A stretch of DNA of 64,000 bases from Pseudomonas marginalis. GTDB taxonomy: Bacteria > Pseudomonadota > Gammaproteobacteria > Pseudomonadales > Pseudomonadaceae. The DNA is taken from assembly GCF_024169655.1 (NCBI RefSeq), contig NZ_JALJWV010000001.1:4035001-4099000 (forward strand), given 5' to 3'. Shown here in pieces: positions 42,968 through 52,632 of the stretch. The first letter of the stretch is position 1. The number at the start of each line of letters is the position of its first letter. Under the pieces are notes generated by a model. That model was not told the origin of the DNA and did no database searches. It was given only the letters and a program-made list of their open reading frames with translations. The position numbers and the translations under genes were made by a program.

Positions 42968-44593
42968 TCACGTGCGAAAGCGTCCTACCAGCCCGCTTAA
43001 CTCCTCCGCAAGCTGTGTCAGCTGCTTGCTGGCAGTGTTCGTTTGTTGCGCACCTTCCGAAGATTTCGCCGAGAGGTCGCGGATTGTGAGGAGATTGCTG
43101 TCCACTTCACGCGCCACCTGCGCCTGTTCTTCCGCTGCGCTCGCGATCACCAGGTTGCGCTCATTGATCTGGCCGATGGCAGCGAATACTTCTTCCAGCA
43201 CTACACCGCTCGCTTGAGTCATGTTTAGCGCCACCTGTGCTTTAGACGAACTAGCGTGCATAGCTCCAACCGCCTGTTCGGCTGTGCTCTGCACGCTAGC
43301 AATGATCTGTTCGATTTCACGAGTCGACTCCTGCGCCCGGTATGCCAGCGTCCGTACCTCGTCGGCCACCACCGCAAAACCACGTCCGGCTTCACCGGCG
43401 CGTGCTGCTTCAATGGCAGCATTGAGCGCCAGTAGGTTGGTCTGTTCGGAAACCGACCGTATTACGTCCAGTACTTTGCTAATGTTTCGCACTTCATGAG
43501 CCAGATTTTGAATGCATTCGGCGCTGCCCTGGATATCGGCTGTCATCGATTGGGTTCCCTCGATATTCTCGTGGACTTGCTGACGGCTCTTTTTCGATAG
43601 GTTGTCGGAGGCAGCGGCCGTTTGCGAAGTCGACACGGCGTTACGAGCCACCTCTTCGATGGCGCTCGTCATTTCGTTGACTGCCGTGACGGCCTGTTCC
43701 AATTGCTGGTTCTGCTGCTGAAGCCCACGATTGCTTTCTCCTGTTATCGCATTCAGTTCTTGTGCAGCTGACGCCAGTTGGGTCGCGGAACCGGTGATCA
43801 GATCCAGGGTGACGCGCTGGCTGGTTTGCATGCGATGAAGCTCGACGAAGAGTTCGCCAATTTCGTTGCGGCCAGGAACGGTCACAGGCTGAGTGAGATC
43901 GCCACCTGCGATACGTCGAAAATGTTGACCTGCATCGCGCAAGGGCCGCAATACACGGGTAGCGATAAAGACCCAGCACAGGATGGCCATGGCCAATGTA
44001 ATAACGCCCAGTGTAGCTGCCACGGTCTGCGCCATTTTCAGCCGGTCAACTGATTGCACAATGATCTGCTTGCTTCGTGTTTCCAGCTCGCCAACCAGCT
44101 TTAGGCGTACCGCCTGCAGCTTGGCCATGCCATCAACGGCCGCTTTATTTGACTCAATGTAATCTGCGGCCGACAAAGCACGCACCGCTGCGCGCTGGCC
44201 GACAACGGCAGCCCCGAACTTGTCGAAGCAGACCTTGAGTTCGTCGGCCATACCCTTGAGCAACGGATCTTTAATGGCGTCGGCGGCAGCATTGAGCTTG
44301 GCGATACTTTCCACCCAGATACCCTCGCTACGCAACAGACGCGCATGTGCATCCTCAACGTGGCCGCCCATACTTTCTATGAACGCCGAAGAGACGTTAG
44401 CACTAGTTCGGGTAGCCAATAGCAGCGAATTGTTTACGCCGTCGATGACAATAGTGGCGCTGTTCAACTCGATGATCTCGTCGTGGCTGGTGACTGCCGC
44501 CCGCCAACTGCTCAGGGTCAAGAAGAGCAATGCCACGATGAAGAGTAAGAGCACCGTGATCATACCGGTGCGGATTTTAAGATCAGGGAACAT
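42968..44593 (-). CDS. methyl-accepting chemotaxis protein in the gal cluster
   Basis: This 541-residue chemoreceptor has TM1 at about 10-30 (MITVLLLFIVALLFLTLSSW), a periplasmic four-helix-bundle sensor of about 150 residues, TM2 near 190-210, a HAMP domain and a cytoplasmic signalling hairpin (VRSVSEQTNLLALNAAIEAA; GRGFAVVADEVRTLA). ATG 44593 with GGAGC upstream is preferred over the longer frame. It lies between galR and the porin gene, so it probably directs taxis to gallate or related hydroxybenzoates. Receptors of this size are known for hydroxybenzoates in P. putida. Confidence 0.92.
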   Translation of the reverse strand: MFPDLKIRTGMITVLLLFIVALLFLTLSSWRAAVTSHDEIIELNSATIVIDGVNNSLLLATRTSANVSSAFIESMGGHVEDAHARLLRSEGIWVESIAKLNAAADAIKDPLLKGMADELKVCFDKFGAAVVGQRAAVRALSAADYIESNKAAVDGMAKLQAVRLKLVGELETRSKQIIVQSVDRLKMAQTVAATLGVITLAMAILCWVFIATRVLRPLRDAGQHFRRIAGGDLTQPVTVPGRNEIGELFVELHRMQTSQRVTLDLITGSATQLASAAQELNAITGESNRGLQQQNQQLEQAVTAVNEMTSAIEEVARNAVSTSQTAAASDNLSKKSRQQVHENIEGTQSMTADIQGSAECIQNLAHEVRNISKVLDVIRSVSEQTNLLALNAAIEAARAGEAGRGFAVVADEVRTLAYRAQESTREIEQIIASVQSTAEQAVGAMHASSSKAQVALNMTQASGVVLEEVFAAIGQINERNLVIASAAEEQAQVAREVDSNLLTIRDLSAKSSEGAQQTNTASKQLTQLAEELSGLVGRFRT

Positions 44594-44712
44594 TTGACGA
44601 GCTCCAAGTAGTGACCGCGGCTGAGCAGGCTCGCACCCGCAGGGGATTGAGGCCGTACACGACTTCGTGAACGACAATGGTCACCTGTGGGGCGAATCTG
44701 CTTGCCAAGGCG

Positions 44713-45960
44713 TTAGAGCAGGCTCAATGGATAGCTGATGATCAGACGGTTCTCATCAAACTCATTGCTGCTGTAGTCCCGACGAATGCTGGAATTACGT
44801 AGGCGCAAGTTGAGGTTCTTGAAGGTGCCGCTCTGCACGGTATAGGCCAGCTCGGACTCACGTCCCCACTCCTTGCCATCGGTGATGCTGCCTGTGTGCA
44901 CGTTTTCCCCGCTGATGTAGCGGTTCATCAAAGTCAGGCCGGGGATGCCAAGGGCAACGAAATTGTAGTCGTGGCGCAGTTGCCAGGATTTCTCTCGGGC
45001 GTTGTCATAACTGTTGTTGAAGCTATCGTTGGCCAGGGTACCGCCGCTGGTGCCGTTGACCCGCATCCATGCGTTGTCACCGGTGAGCTTTTGCAGGCCG
45101 ACGTAGAAGGTGTTGCCACCGTACTTGGCCGAGAGCAGCGCTGAGGCGGTGCGGTTGTCTAGGTCGCCGGCGCGGGCACTGCCGTCCTCGCGTCCCCAGA
45201 AGTAACCCAGGTTTGCCCCCAGCGTCCAGGCGCCGAGCGGTTGACTGTGTACCAGTTGCAGATACTGTTGCTGATAGATGTCCTTGAGCTCGGCATTCCA
45301 CAGGCCAATCATGGTGCGCTTGTCGTTAAAGCTGTATTCACCGCCGACGAAGTTGAAGCGATCGGACGTGAACGCGGTTTTCCCCTGCATGAACATGTCG
45401 TCCATGCTTGAATCGTTGCGTGGGCTGTTATGCCGGAACTGACCGCCGTACAGGGTCAGGCCATCGATATCCTGCGAGGTGATCTGGCCGCCACGGAAGG
45501 TTTGCGGCAGCGAACGGCCATCGTCGGAACGCAGGATCGGCAATACCGGCATCCACTCACCGACCTTCAGTTCGGTTTTGCCCACTTTCATTTTCCCGGC
45601 GACCGCCAAGCGGCCGAAATCATCGGCAGGACGCCCATCGCTATCGAGTGGCAATAGCTGCGTACCACCGGTGCCCTGCCCACCATCAAGCTTGACCGAA
45701 TAGAGTCCCAACACATCTACGCCAAATCCCACCGTGCCCTGGGTGAAACCCGAACGAGCATCGAGGATAAAGCTCTGCGTCCACTCTTCGGCCTTGCCTT
45801 GCGGGTAAGCCGGATTGGTAAAGTTGCGGTTGATGTAGAAGTTGCGCAGGTTCAGGTTCGCGCTGGCGTCATCGATGAAACCTGCGGCCTGAACTTCCAG
45901 AGGTGCCGTACAAGCAACAGCCAGCGAGCAAGCGATTCGGCGATTAACGGTGATTTTCAT
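44713..45960 (-). CDS. galP: OprD-family porin for gallate uptake
   Basis: This 415-residue outer-membrane porin has a signal peptide ending near EVQAAGF and the OprD-type start FIDDASANLNLRNFYINRNF. Strand-rich sequence and a C-terminal LIISYPLSLL follow. Many aromatic-acid pathways of Pseudomonas have an OprD-type porin of this kind, and the P. putida gal cluster includes one. It is followed on the minus strand by the chemoreceptor gene and preceded by galA. Specificity is inferred from position. Confidence 0.9.
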   Translation of the reverse strand: MKITVNRRIACSLAVACTAPLEVQAAGFIDDASANLNLRNFYINRNFTNPAYPQGKAEEWTQSFILDARSGFTQGTVGFGVDVLGLYSVKLDGGQGTGGTQLLPLDSDGRPADDFGRLAVAGKMKVGKTELKVGEWMPVLPILRSDDGRSLPQTFRGGQITSQDIDGLTLYGGQFRHNSPRNDSSMDDMFMQGKTAFTSDRFNFVGGEYSFNDKRTMIGLWNAELKDIYQQQYLQLVHSQPLGAWTLGANLGYFWGREDGSARAGDLDNRTASALLSAKYGGNTFYVGLQKLTGDNAWMRVNGTSGGTLANDSFNNSYDNAREKSWQLRHDYNFVALGIPGLTLMNRYISGENVHTGSITDGKEWGRESELAYTVQSGTFKNLNLRLRNSSIRRDYSSNEFDENRLIISYPLSLL

Positions 45961-46097
45961 TGTTATTGTTTTCCGATTTTTGGGTAAAGAAATGCCCTGC
46001 GCCCTTATTTGCCGGGCACACTGGGATCAAGCGAAAAATGGGTGATGGCGACCCGGAAAAGGTCGCCGAGAACTAACGGAGCGATCGCCCCTGAGGA

Positions 46098-47360
46098 TCA
46101 GCGAGAGGTTTTGCCCGCCACCGAGTACAGCACCTGCTGGTTGCGGGTCTTCATAAACTCCTCAAGGGTCTGCCCACGCATTGCTGCGTAGACCTGCAGA
46201 TTTGGAATGCCGAGCACAGCAGCGAGTTTTTCCAGCACAAAGAAAATCGCCCCGTACTGGATCAGACCGCGCCAGTCACGACGTCGCATCAGATCGCATT
46301 CCTCTTCGCTCAAGCCACCCTCCTCGTACAGCGCCTCCGGTGCCTCAAGAAATCGTTGGCGCCATTGCGGCTCGATCATCCGGTGCAGGAATTTGTTCAG
46401 GCAATAGCCCTTGGCGCTGCGCTCCAAGGTGAACGGGTAGGTGCCTTCCAGTTTTTCGATACCCGCCAACTGATGCTGCATATGCTGCAAGTGACGCGCA
46501 GTGACTTCGACGGGCACCTCCCTGTCCTGATTCTCCAACAACAGCGTGGCGATACCCGTCATGGACGGCAGGTAGTAGTCCTGATGCAGGTTCTTCACCG
46601 TGGCCGACAGGGCACCGCGCATGATCAGCCAGGTGATGACTTCAGAGCCTTCCATTCCGCCGAGGGTGGCGTACTCGGCATGGGTGATTTCGGTCAGGCG
46701 CACCGGGTCGTTGACCAGCAGATCAACAAATTGCTCATCCCATTGCGGGTTATTGAAGCCGCAACGCTCGCCATGCACCTGATGGGACACCCCACCGGTC
46801 GCGACAATGGCCACCTTTAGATCTTCGGGATAGCTTTCAATGGCACGGCGCAAGGCCTGGCCCAGTTTGTAGCAGCGCAGGGCACTGGGAATCGGGAACT
46901 GCAACACGCCGACCTGTAGCGGCACGATTTCTACCGGCCACTCAGGTTCGCACGGCAAAAGTGCAGACATCGGCGAAAAAAAGCCATGATCCAGTGGCTT
47001 GTCACGGAAGAAACTCATGTCGAATTCATCGGCCATCAGACTTTGACCAATGTGCCGCGACAGCGCCGCATGTCCGCCAACCGCGGGCAGCAAACGCGGA
47101 TTACCGCCCTCATCCGCCACCTCGTAATGCTCATCGACTCCCAAGGAGAACCCGCCATAGTGGTCGAAGAAGAACGAGGTCACATGGTCGTTGAAGATGT
47201 AGAATAACACATCCGGTTGTTGCTCCTTCAGCCAGACTTTGATCGGTTCGAAGCCTTCGAAGATCGGCGCCCAGGCCGCCTCATTCTGTTTTTCGTGATC
47301 GACGGCAAAGCCGATGGTTGGTGTGTGCGATACAGCGAGGCCACCGATGATGCGTGCCAT
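46098..47360 (-). CDS. galA: gallate dioxygenase
   Basis: This 420-residue protein joins a LigB-like catalytic domain (about 1-290) and a LigA-like C-terminal domain (about 300-410), the fusion typical of GalA. Likely Fe(II) ligands are His12 (SHTPTIG), His59 (FNDHVTSFF) and Glu240 (GGMEGSEV). His193 in GGVSHQVHG is the probable catalytic base. It cleaves gallate in extradiol fashion to 4-oxalomesaconate. It lies between the galT and porin genes on the minus strand. Confidence 0.95.
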   Translation of the reverse strand: MARIIGGLAVSHTPTIGFAVDHEKQNEAAWAPIFEGFEPIKVWLKEQQPDVLFYIFNDHVTSFFFDHYGGFSLGVDEHYEVADEGGNPRLLPAVGGHAALSRHIGQSLMADEFDMSFFRDKPLDHGFFSPMSALLPCEPEWPVEIVPLQVGVLQFPIPSALRCYKLGQALRRAIESYPEDLKVAIVATGGVSHQVHGERCGFNNPQWDEQFVDLLVNDPVRLTEITHAEYATLGGMEGSEVITWLIMRGALSATVKNLHQDYYLPSMTGIATLLLENQDREVPVEVTARHLQHMQHQLAGIEKLEGTYPFTLERSAKGYCLNKFLHRMIEPQWRQRFLEAPEALYEEGGLSEEECDLMRRRDWRGLIQYGAIFFVLEKLAAVLGIPNLQVYAAMRGQTLEEFMKTRNQQVLYSVAGKTSR

Positions 47361-47385
47361 GATGAGTTCCTTTGTTCGAAGTAGA

Positions 47386-48723
47386 TTATTGCGTCAGCAA
47401 AGCCTTATTTACCCGTCGCCGAGCATGACCGTTGGCCAGGATTGCCAGTGCAGCGATGAAAGCCGGCACGCTCAGCAGGGTGAACAGCAACGGCAGACCT
47501 AACCCGAGGCTGAGCACTGCACCACCGATGAGAGAACCAAAGATAGCCCCGAAGCGACCGATCCCCAGCATCCAGCTCACACCCGTAGCGCGAAAATCAG
47601 TTGGGTAGTAGCCGGGAGCAAAAGCATTGAGTCCGGTCTGCGCACCGCTCATACAGAATCCAGCCGCCACTACGCCGAATGCCAACAGACTTGACTCGAG
47701 ACTGAATGCTCCCAGTAGCAGGATGAACGCACCGCCCATCGCGTAGGCCATTGCAATCACACGGTTTGGATTACGCCGATCCATGGCCCAGCCGACCACA
47801 ATTGCGCCGACCGTGCCGCCGATCTGGAACAGGCCAGTAATAGTCGCCGCGCGCTCGATGGACAGACCACCTTCGCGCAAAAGCGTCGGCATCCAGCCCA
47901 TGGTCAGGTAGATCACCAACAGGCCCATGAAATAAGTCATCCATAGCGCGACGGTGCCAAACCGGAAGCCCTCGCTGAAGAGCATGCGCACGGGCGCCTT
48001 ATGCTGAGTCTGAGGCTCGGTCATGGTGAATTTCGTGGTGGCCGAAAAGGTGCCACCCAGTTTGTTCAGCACTCGGGCGATCTGGCTGGCGGGGGCATTA
48101 CGAGTTGCCAGGAAACGTGCGGATTCGGGCAACAGCAGCCAGAGGAACGGCAACAACACTAGCGGCAGGATTCCACCAGCCAGGAGCACCGATTGCCAGC
48201 CGTGGTGCGGGATTAGCCAGGCCGCCAAAAAACCGCCCATCCCCGACCCCATGTTGAAACCGGTAAACATGATGGTAATGAACAACGACCGGTTGCGCTC
48301 TGGCAGGTACTCGGAAAGCAGTGTTGTGGTATTGGGCAGCGCTGCGCCCAAAGCCACACCCGTCAACAAACGCAAGGCCGCCAGTTCGTAAGGATTGCTG
48401 GCAAATGCGCAAGCAAGACTCAACAAACTGAAACCAGTAACGGCGAACAGCAGTATTTTTTTGCGCCCTAGGCGATCGGCATAGGGGCCAGCCGTCAGGG
48501 CGCCAATGGCCAACCCGACCATGCCGGCACTCATGACTGGGCCAAAGGCCGCTTTGGACAGGCCCCAATCTTGAATCAGCGAAGGCGCGATAAAACCCAT
48601 GACCGCGACGTCAAAGCCATCGAACAGCACAATGAAGAAACACAGGCTCATGATGAGCCACTGATAGCCGGCAACCGGGCGGTTGTCGATCCACGCTTTG
48701 ATATCGACCGTTTCGTGACGCAT
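47386..48723 (-). CDS. galT: MFS gallate transporter, aromatic acid:H+ symporter family
   Basis: This 445-residue protein has about 12 membrane segments. TM1 includes VLFDGFDVAVMGFIAP, the DGxD signature of the PcaK/GalT group, and GPYADRLGRKKILL is the loop 2-3 motif. ATG 48723 (MRHETVDIKAWID) with AAGGTG upstream is preferred over longer frames. It lies 25 bp upstream of galA in the same orientation and probably leads the operon galT-galA-porin-chemoreceptor. Confidence 0.93.
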   Translation of the reverse strand: MRHETVDIKAWIDNRPVAGYQWLIMSLCFFIVLFDGFDVAVMGFIAPSLIQDWGLSKAAFGPVMSAGMVGLAIGALTAGPYADRLGRKKILLFAVTGFSLLSLACAFASNPYELAALRLLTGVALGAALPNTTTLLSEYLPERNRSLFITIMFTGFNMGSGMGGFLAAWLIPHHGWQSVLLAGGILPLVLLPFLWLLLPESARFLATRNAPASQIARVLNKLGGTFSATTKFTMTEPQTQHKAPVRMLFSEGFRFGTVALWMTYFMGLLVIYLTMGWMPTLLREGGLSIERAATITGLFQIGGTVGAIVVGWAMDRRNPNRVIAMAYAMGGAFILLLGAFSLESSLLAFGVVAAGFCMSGAQTGLNAFAPGYYPTDFRATGVSWMLGIGRFGAIFGSLIGGAVLSLGLGLPLLFTLLSVPAFIAALAILANGHARRRVNKALLTQ

Positions 48724-48902
48724 GCTTTTCACCTTCTTATTTTTGTAGACCATCCGACAGGCTAGGGAATGAAAAGACCTTTTCACTCAGTCGGATACTA
48801 GGCATGACTGTAAAGCCGCAAGTGCTCGCCCCGCCTCTAGGAAATCCTTAAGCAGATATCGGTTTTTCTTATCGGGGACGCAAGGACGGCGTAATCAACG
48901 CA

Positions 48903-49067
48903 ATGGTTCGCGAACAGCTAATCAGTGCCAGCCTGATCACAGGCGCCAGCGTATTGTTTCCCGCGCTGCCTGCTTCGGAGAGCGTTTTGGATGTCTTCGT
49001 GGCAACCGACTCTTCCGGCAACTTCATCATCGCAACTCAACAGGCAATCTATGAGCGCATGACATAA
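48903..49067 (+). CDS. short unrecognised open frame, possibly a remnant
   Basis: The 54-residue frame MVREQLISASLITGASVLFP ends with IIATQQAIYERMT. It is open upstream to 48852 without a clear start or ribosome-binding site. Protein-like composition suggests it is the tail of a lost gene. I do not recognise the family. The rest of 48724-49522 (800 bp, very mixed base use) holds nothing else I can support. Confidence 0.3.
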   Translation: MVREQLISASLITGASVLFPALPASESVLDVFVATDSSGNFIIATQQAIYERMT

Positions 49068-49522
49068 ACAGGCGCTCTAATGCTGCTTGGTTATCGCTGC
49101 CCCATGAGCAATTGCGCGAATGGCGCTACGACACCACAGCCCTGGAGTGCCGAAACCGCATTTGCGCAGATGGCCGCAGGTGCTGCGTGCTCGCACTGTG
49201 CTTATCCCTTTGCCAACCGTCGCGCCAATCGCGAGAAGGTGCAGGCGCAGGATAAGCCAAGTTTCTGGCTGGCGGCCCGCCGCCAGCATTAGGCCAAGTT
49301 CTTCTTGCCCGATTCTCGGCACAGGTCGCAGATTCAATCACCTACGCTTTTTGCTAGATAAGCTGATACAAAGCTCAAAATCACCCGATAAAGAAAAACG
49401 ATACCTGCTTAAGCATTTCCCAGAGGAGTAGCAGAGACCTGTGGCCTAGAGTCAGCCCCAGAGTTAGGCTATTAAGCAGTCCAACTTTGTAGTCTTTTTT
49501 ACAACAATAAGAAGGTGAAAGC

Positions 49523-50071
49523 ATGAGTCACGAAACAGGCTTCAGCATGAGCGGCAACGATGTCAACACGGGTTCGACGTTGAACTCAAATAAGCAGAAT
49601 CTGAGAGCTTTAATTCGCGCCGGTGTGATTGGCGGGCTGACTGGCGCGGTAATCATCTGGATTTACGAGGCCCTGATTTGGGTTGGGGTACAACATCTAA
49701 TGCCGCTCGCCGGCATTCCGCGTAACGCGACAGGTCTCGTGTTCGGCAAGGAAGTTCAAGAGGCGCTCGGCCCATGGGCCTATCTTCTCGGCACTGCGAT
49801 TCATTTTTTCTTCGCAATCGGATGGGGCGTCCTGTTTGCCCTCATCTGGCCGTATTTCCGCCGTCGTGGATATGAAGCGACTTTCATCGCGCTGTTCTAC
49901 GCAGTCATCGCGTGGGTCGTGATGCACGTGGCTATCGCCATTGCTTCGGACAATCATCCGAATTACTACGACCCTGTCGTCATCATTGGCGGCTTCATGT
50001 CGCACTTCTTCTTCACGGTATCACTCGCACTAACCGTGAAGAGGTTGATGGCGTCGTGCCCGGGCGCGTAG
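49523..50071 (+). CDS. small four-helix membrane protein, unknown function
   Basis: This 182-residue protein has a polar N-terminus and about four membrane segments (about 30-52, 85-110, 118-140, 150-173). AIHFFFAIGWGVLFALIWPY and GGFMSHFFFTVSLALTVKRL are the most distinctive parts. GAAGGTG precedes the ATG. It resembles small inner-membrane proteins of the YagU/DUF1440 kind in layout, but I cannot place it firmly. It stands alone between the gal cluster and the decayed ABC genes. Confidence 0.7.
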   Translation: MSHETGFSMSGNDVNTGSTLNSNKQNLRALIRAGVIGGLTGAVIIWIYEALIWVGVQHLMPLAGIPRNATGLVFGKEVQEALGPWAYLLGTAIHFFFAIGWGVLFALIWPYFRRRGYEATFIALFYAVIAWVVMHVAIAIASDNHPNYYDPVVIIGGFMSHFFFTVSLALTVKRLMASCPGA

Positions 50072-50437
50072 TTCGGAGCACCCGTTAAGACTGATCTATC
50101 GGTAGCTTAAAAGCGTTCGACCTTCAGGCGGCAGAGATCCGGTTTTTCGCCTTGCGCCGGTTCACCGCCCCTGAAGGAAATGTCCTTAAGTAACAGCTTG
50201 ATCTGTTTGGGCCGTTGATACGATGCCAGGTTCTCTCGGTTTACTCTTCCGGCCCCGATCACCTTGAGTCCGGCAGCAAACATCCCATAAGGTCTATTAG
50301 TTACAGAAAGAAGTCGACCGTTGTCGCTTCCCTACCCACTCGGTCAATCCGCTCCCCATTACATCTAGAGAAAACATTCAATCCCTGCGCAACAGAGCCT
50401 TGTGGTACTTGCTTGAGGCTCTTACTGGCAGTCTCGA
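50072..50437. other. intergenic region with possible decayed reading frame
   Basis: This 366-bp stretch separates the small membrane protein gene from the ABC ATPase remnant. A minus-strand frame reads ENLASYQRPKQIKLLLKDIS and ends near 50110 with CRLKVERF, but it has no recognised family and no clear start. Nothing else is supported. Confidence 0.3.
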
Positions 50438-51277
50438 TCAGCACTGAAACTCTTCAGCCACGAACTCTGTCTGACCTTGCTGCTTCTGCTGCTTATGCGG
50501 TAGCGGTTGAATCGCGGTGATAACAGGCTTGCCTGTCTGGGGGCACTTCAACAGTACACAACTCACTCCGTAAAGCTCTTCAATGAGAGCAGTAGTCACG
50601 ACTGTGTCTGGAGCGCCCTAAATAACAATACGCCCCGCCTTCATGGCCACCAGATGGTCTGCATATCGGCACGCGCTGGAAAGATCATGCAGAACCATGA
50701 CCACCGTCTTGCCGGCATTGGTCAGTTGGCGAACGAGCTCAAAGACTTCTATCTGGTGACCCAAATCCAGCGCTAAAGTTGGCTCGTCCAACAACAGCAA
50801 AGGCGTGTCCTGGGCGATTGCCATCGCAATCCAGGCGCGTCGTCGCTGTCCACCGGAGATGGATTCGAGCGCACAGCCTGCCAACTCGACAAGGTCGGCG
50901 GCGTGCAATGCATTTTCTGAGATCAGTTGATCCTTGGAGCTCCACTGACGCATCAAGCCCTGATGCGGTTGCCGGTCAAACCGGATGAGCTCATTCACGG
51001 TTATCCCCTCTGGCGCACTTGCGTCCTGAGGTAGCAGGGCCAATAACCAGGCAACGTCGCGGGTTGGCAATGAACCAATTGGCTGACCGTTAAGCAAGAC
51101 GGCGCCACTGCGTGGTTTATTGAGCCGCGCCAGGCCAGCGAGCAAAGTGGAGTTTCCACAGCCATTGGGGCCGACGATGACCGTCACCTGTCCTTGCGGA
51201 ATGTGCAAGTTCAGGCCATTGACCACCATGCGTCGTCCGTACCCGAGATACAGATCGCGCGTTTCCAGAGTGGCCAT
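50438..51277 (-). pseudogene. iron-siderophore-type ABC ATPase, nonsense mutation and Walker A change
   Basis: The frame from ATG 51277 (MATLETRDLYLGYGRRMVV) has the ABC signature SGGQRRRAWIA and Walker B LLLLDEPTLALD of FecE/FepC proteins. Two defects are visible. Walker A reads GPNGCGNST, so the invariant Lys is Asn at residue 42. A TAG at 50618-50620 after KAGRIVI interrupts the frame, which then continues GAPDTVVTTALIEELYG to a natural-looking stop at 50438. The full frame would be 279 residues. Its permease partners upstream are broken as well, so the system is dead. Confidence 0.85.
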
Positions 51278-51309
51278 GGCGTCGCCGATGCACGGTAACT
51301 CGAATCGCT

Positions 51310-52200
51310 TTATTGGACTCTCCGATCAGGTTGGCGCAAAACAATCCATATCAGATAAGGGCCGCCAATGATGGCCATCACGATACCGACAGGCACCTCT
51401 ATGGGGGACAGGTTATTGCGACCTGCCAAGTCGGCGACCACCATCAGCAGCGCCCCGCTCCAGGCCGAGTTCAAAACCGGAACACCACGCTGCCTGGCAA
51501 GATAACGCGCTATTTCCGGTGCAATCAGCGCCACAAGTCCTACCGGGCCGACCACCGCTACGCCCAACGCTGTAAGCCAAACGGTCGCCGCCAACGTCGT
51601 CAGGCGCACGCCGAGGCTGATAGACACCCGTTCAGAAAAACCCATCGCAGCCAGCCGGCGCCCCAGCAGACAGGCCCAGGGCGAGCCAAAGAACAATCCT
51701 GCCGCGAGCGCCCTAATGGCAACGGCCGACGTCCCATTCAGGCTGCCTACCGTCCACGGGTAGGCGCGATTGGCAGCGTCTATAGGGGCCTGGGAGAGCA
51801 TGAGATTTGTTAGTGCGCTGAACATCGCGCCGACGCCGATACCCGTAACGATGAAACGATAGCCCCGTGAACCCGAGCCAGACGCCAGAGCGAACGTCAA
51901 AACAACTGCAGTGGCCGCTCCGGAAAGAGCCAGAATCGAGGGCAACAGGCTAGTGGACGTTGCCACGATGGAAGCCACCGCAAAAGCAGTGGCGCCATTG
52001 TCCAATCCGACAATTCCAGGAGTAGCCAGTCGATTGCGCGCCAAGGTTTGCATCAGGCAGCCGGCGGCGCCGGTCGACACAGCCGCGAGTATCCGCGGCA
52101 TTCGAAGCGTATTGATCAGTAACCGGCTGACGGCATCTCCCTGATCTGCCAGGACGAGCAACGCGTCCTTGACAGGTAAGCCCCAGGAATCCAATCGGGC
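51310..52200 (-). pseudogene. FecCD-family permease (second subunit), degraded N-terminus
   Basis: About 295 residues of a FecCD/FepG-type permease: MQTLARNRLATPGIVGLDNG near the start, then SLGVRLTTLAATVWLTALGV and VVGPVGLVALIAPEIARYLA near the end. Full-length relatives have one more N-terminal helix, and a few residues seem to be missing within TGAAGCLMQ. The beginning overlaps, in another frame, the tail of the first permease remnant, so the boundary between two permease genes was lost by deletion. It ends 32 bp before the ATPase start. Confidence 0.75.
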
Positions 52201-52632
52201 CAGCCGCGGCATTGGCCGTTCCGACCAGTATCGCGACCACGATTAGCGCCCCCAGACGCACTCGCTGTGGATGATGGCCAAGGCTGCTGGCCAACGCCTC
52301 TCCCAAGGCCAGTGCCGCCAATGGGCGAACCAAAGGTAGCATCAATATCAGTCCGCAAATCAGGCCCGGTAGCGCTGCGTAGAGTGTTTCGACAGGCCGA
52401 CCAGCCAGAGAGCCAATCACCCAAAAGCGCATTTCGTCGGCGGTACGCTGATCCCGGAGCAGCAACAGACCACTCAGGGCGCTGAGAAACCCTGAAAACG
52501 CCGCACCAGCCAAAATCAGGCGAACGGCATCACTGCCTACGCCACGAAGCCAGCAGACAGCCATGACCAGAAAACAGCCGATTAATGCGCCGACTACGGC
52601 AACACTGAAAGCGAGAGATAAGGCCGAAGCGC
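52172..52632 (-). pseudogene. FecCD-family permease (first subunit), internal fragment
   Basis: About 150 residues remain, from about SALSLAFSVAVVGALIG to AAGPIGFLGLTC. They include LRGVGSDAVRLILAGAAFSG and the FWVIGSLAGR segment typical of FecCD permeases. The start is joined to the truncated MFS gene near 52632 and the end to the second permease near 52172, both out of normal frame. At least half of the protein is missing. Confidence 0.75.
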
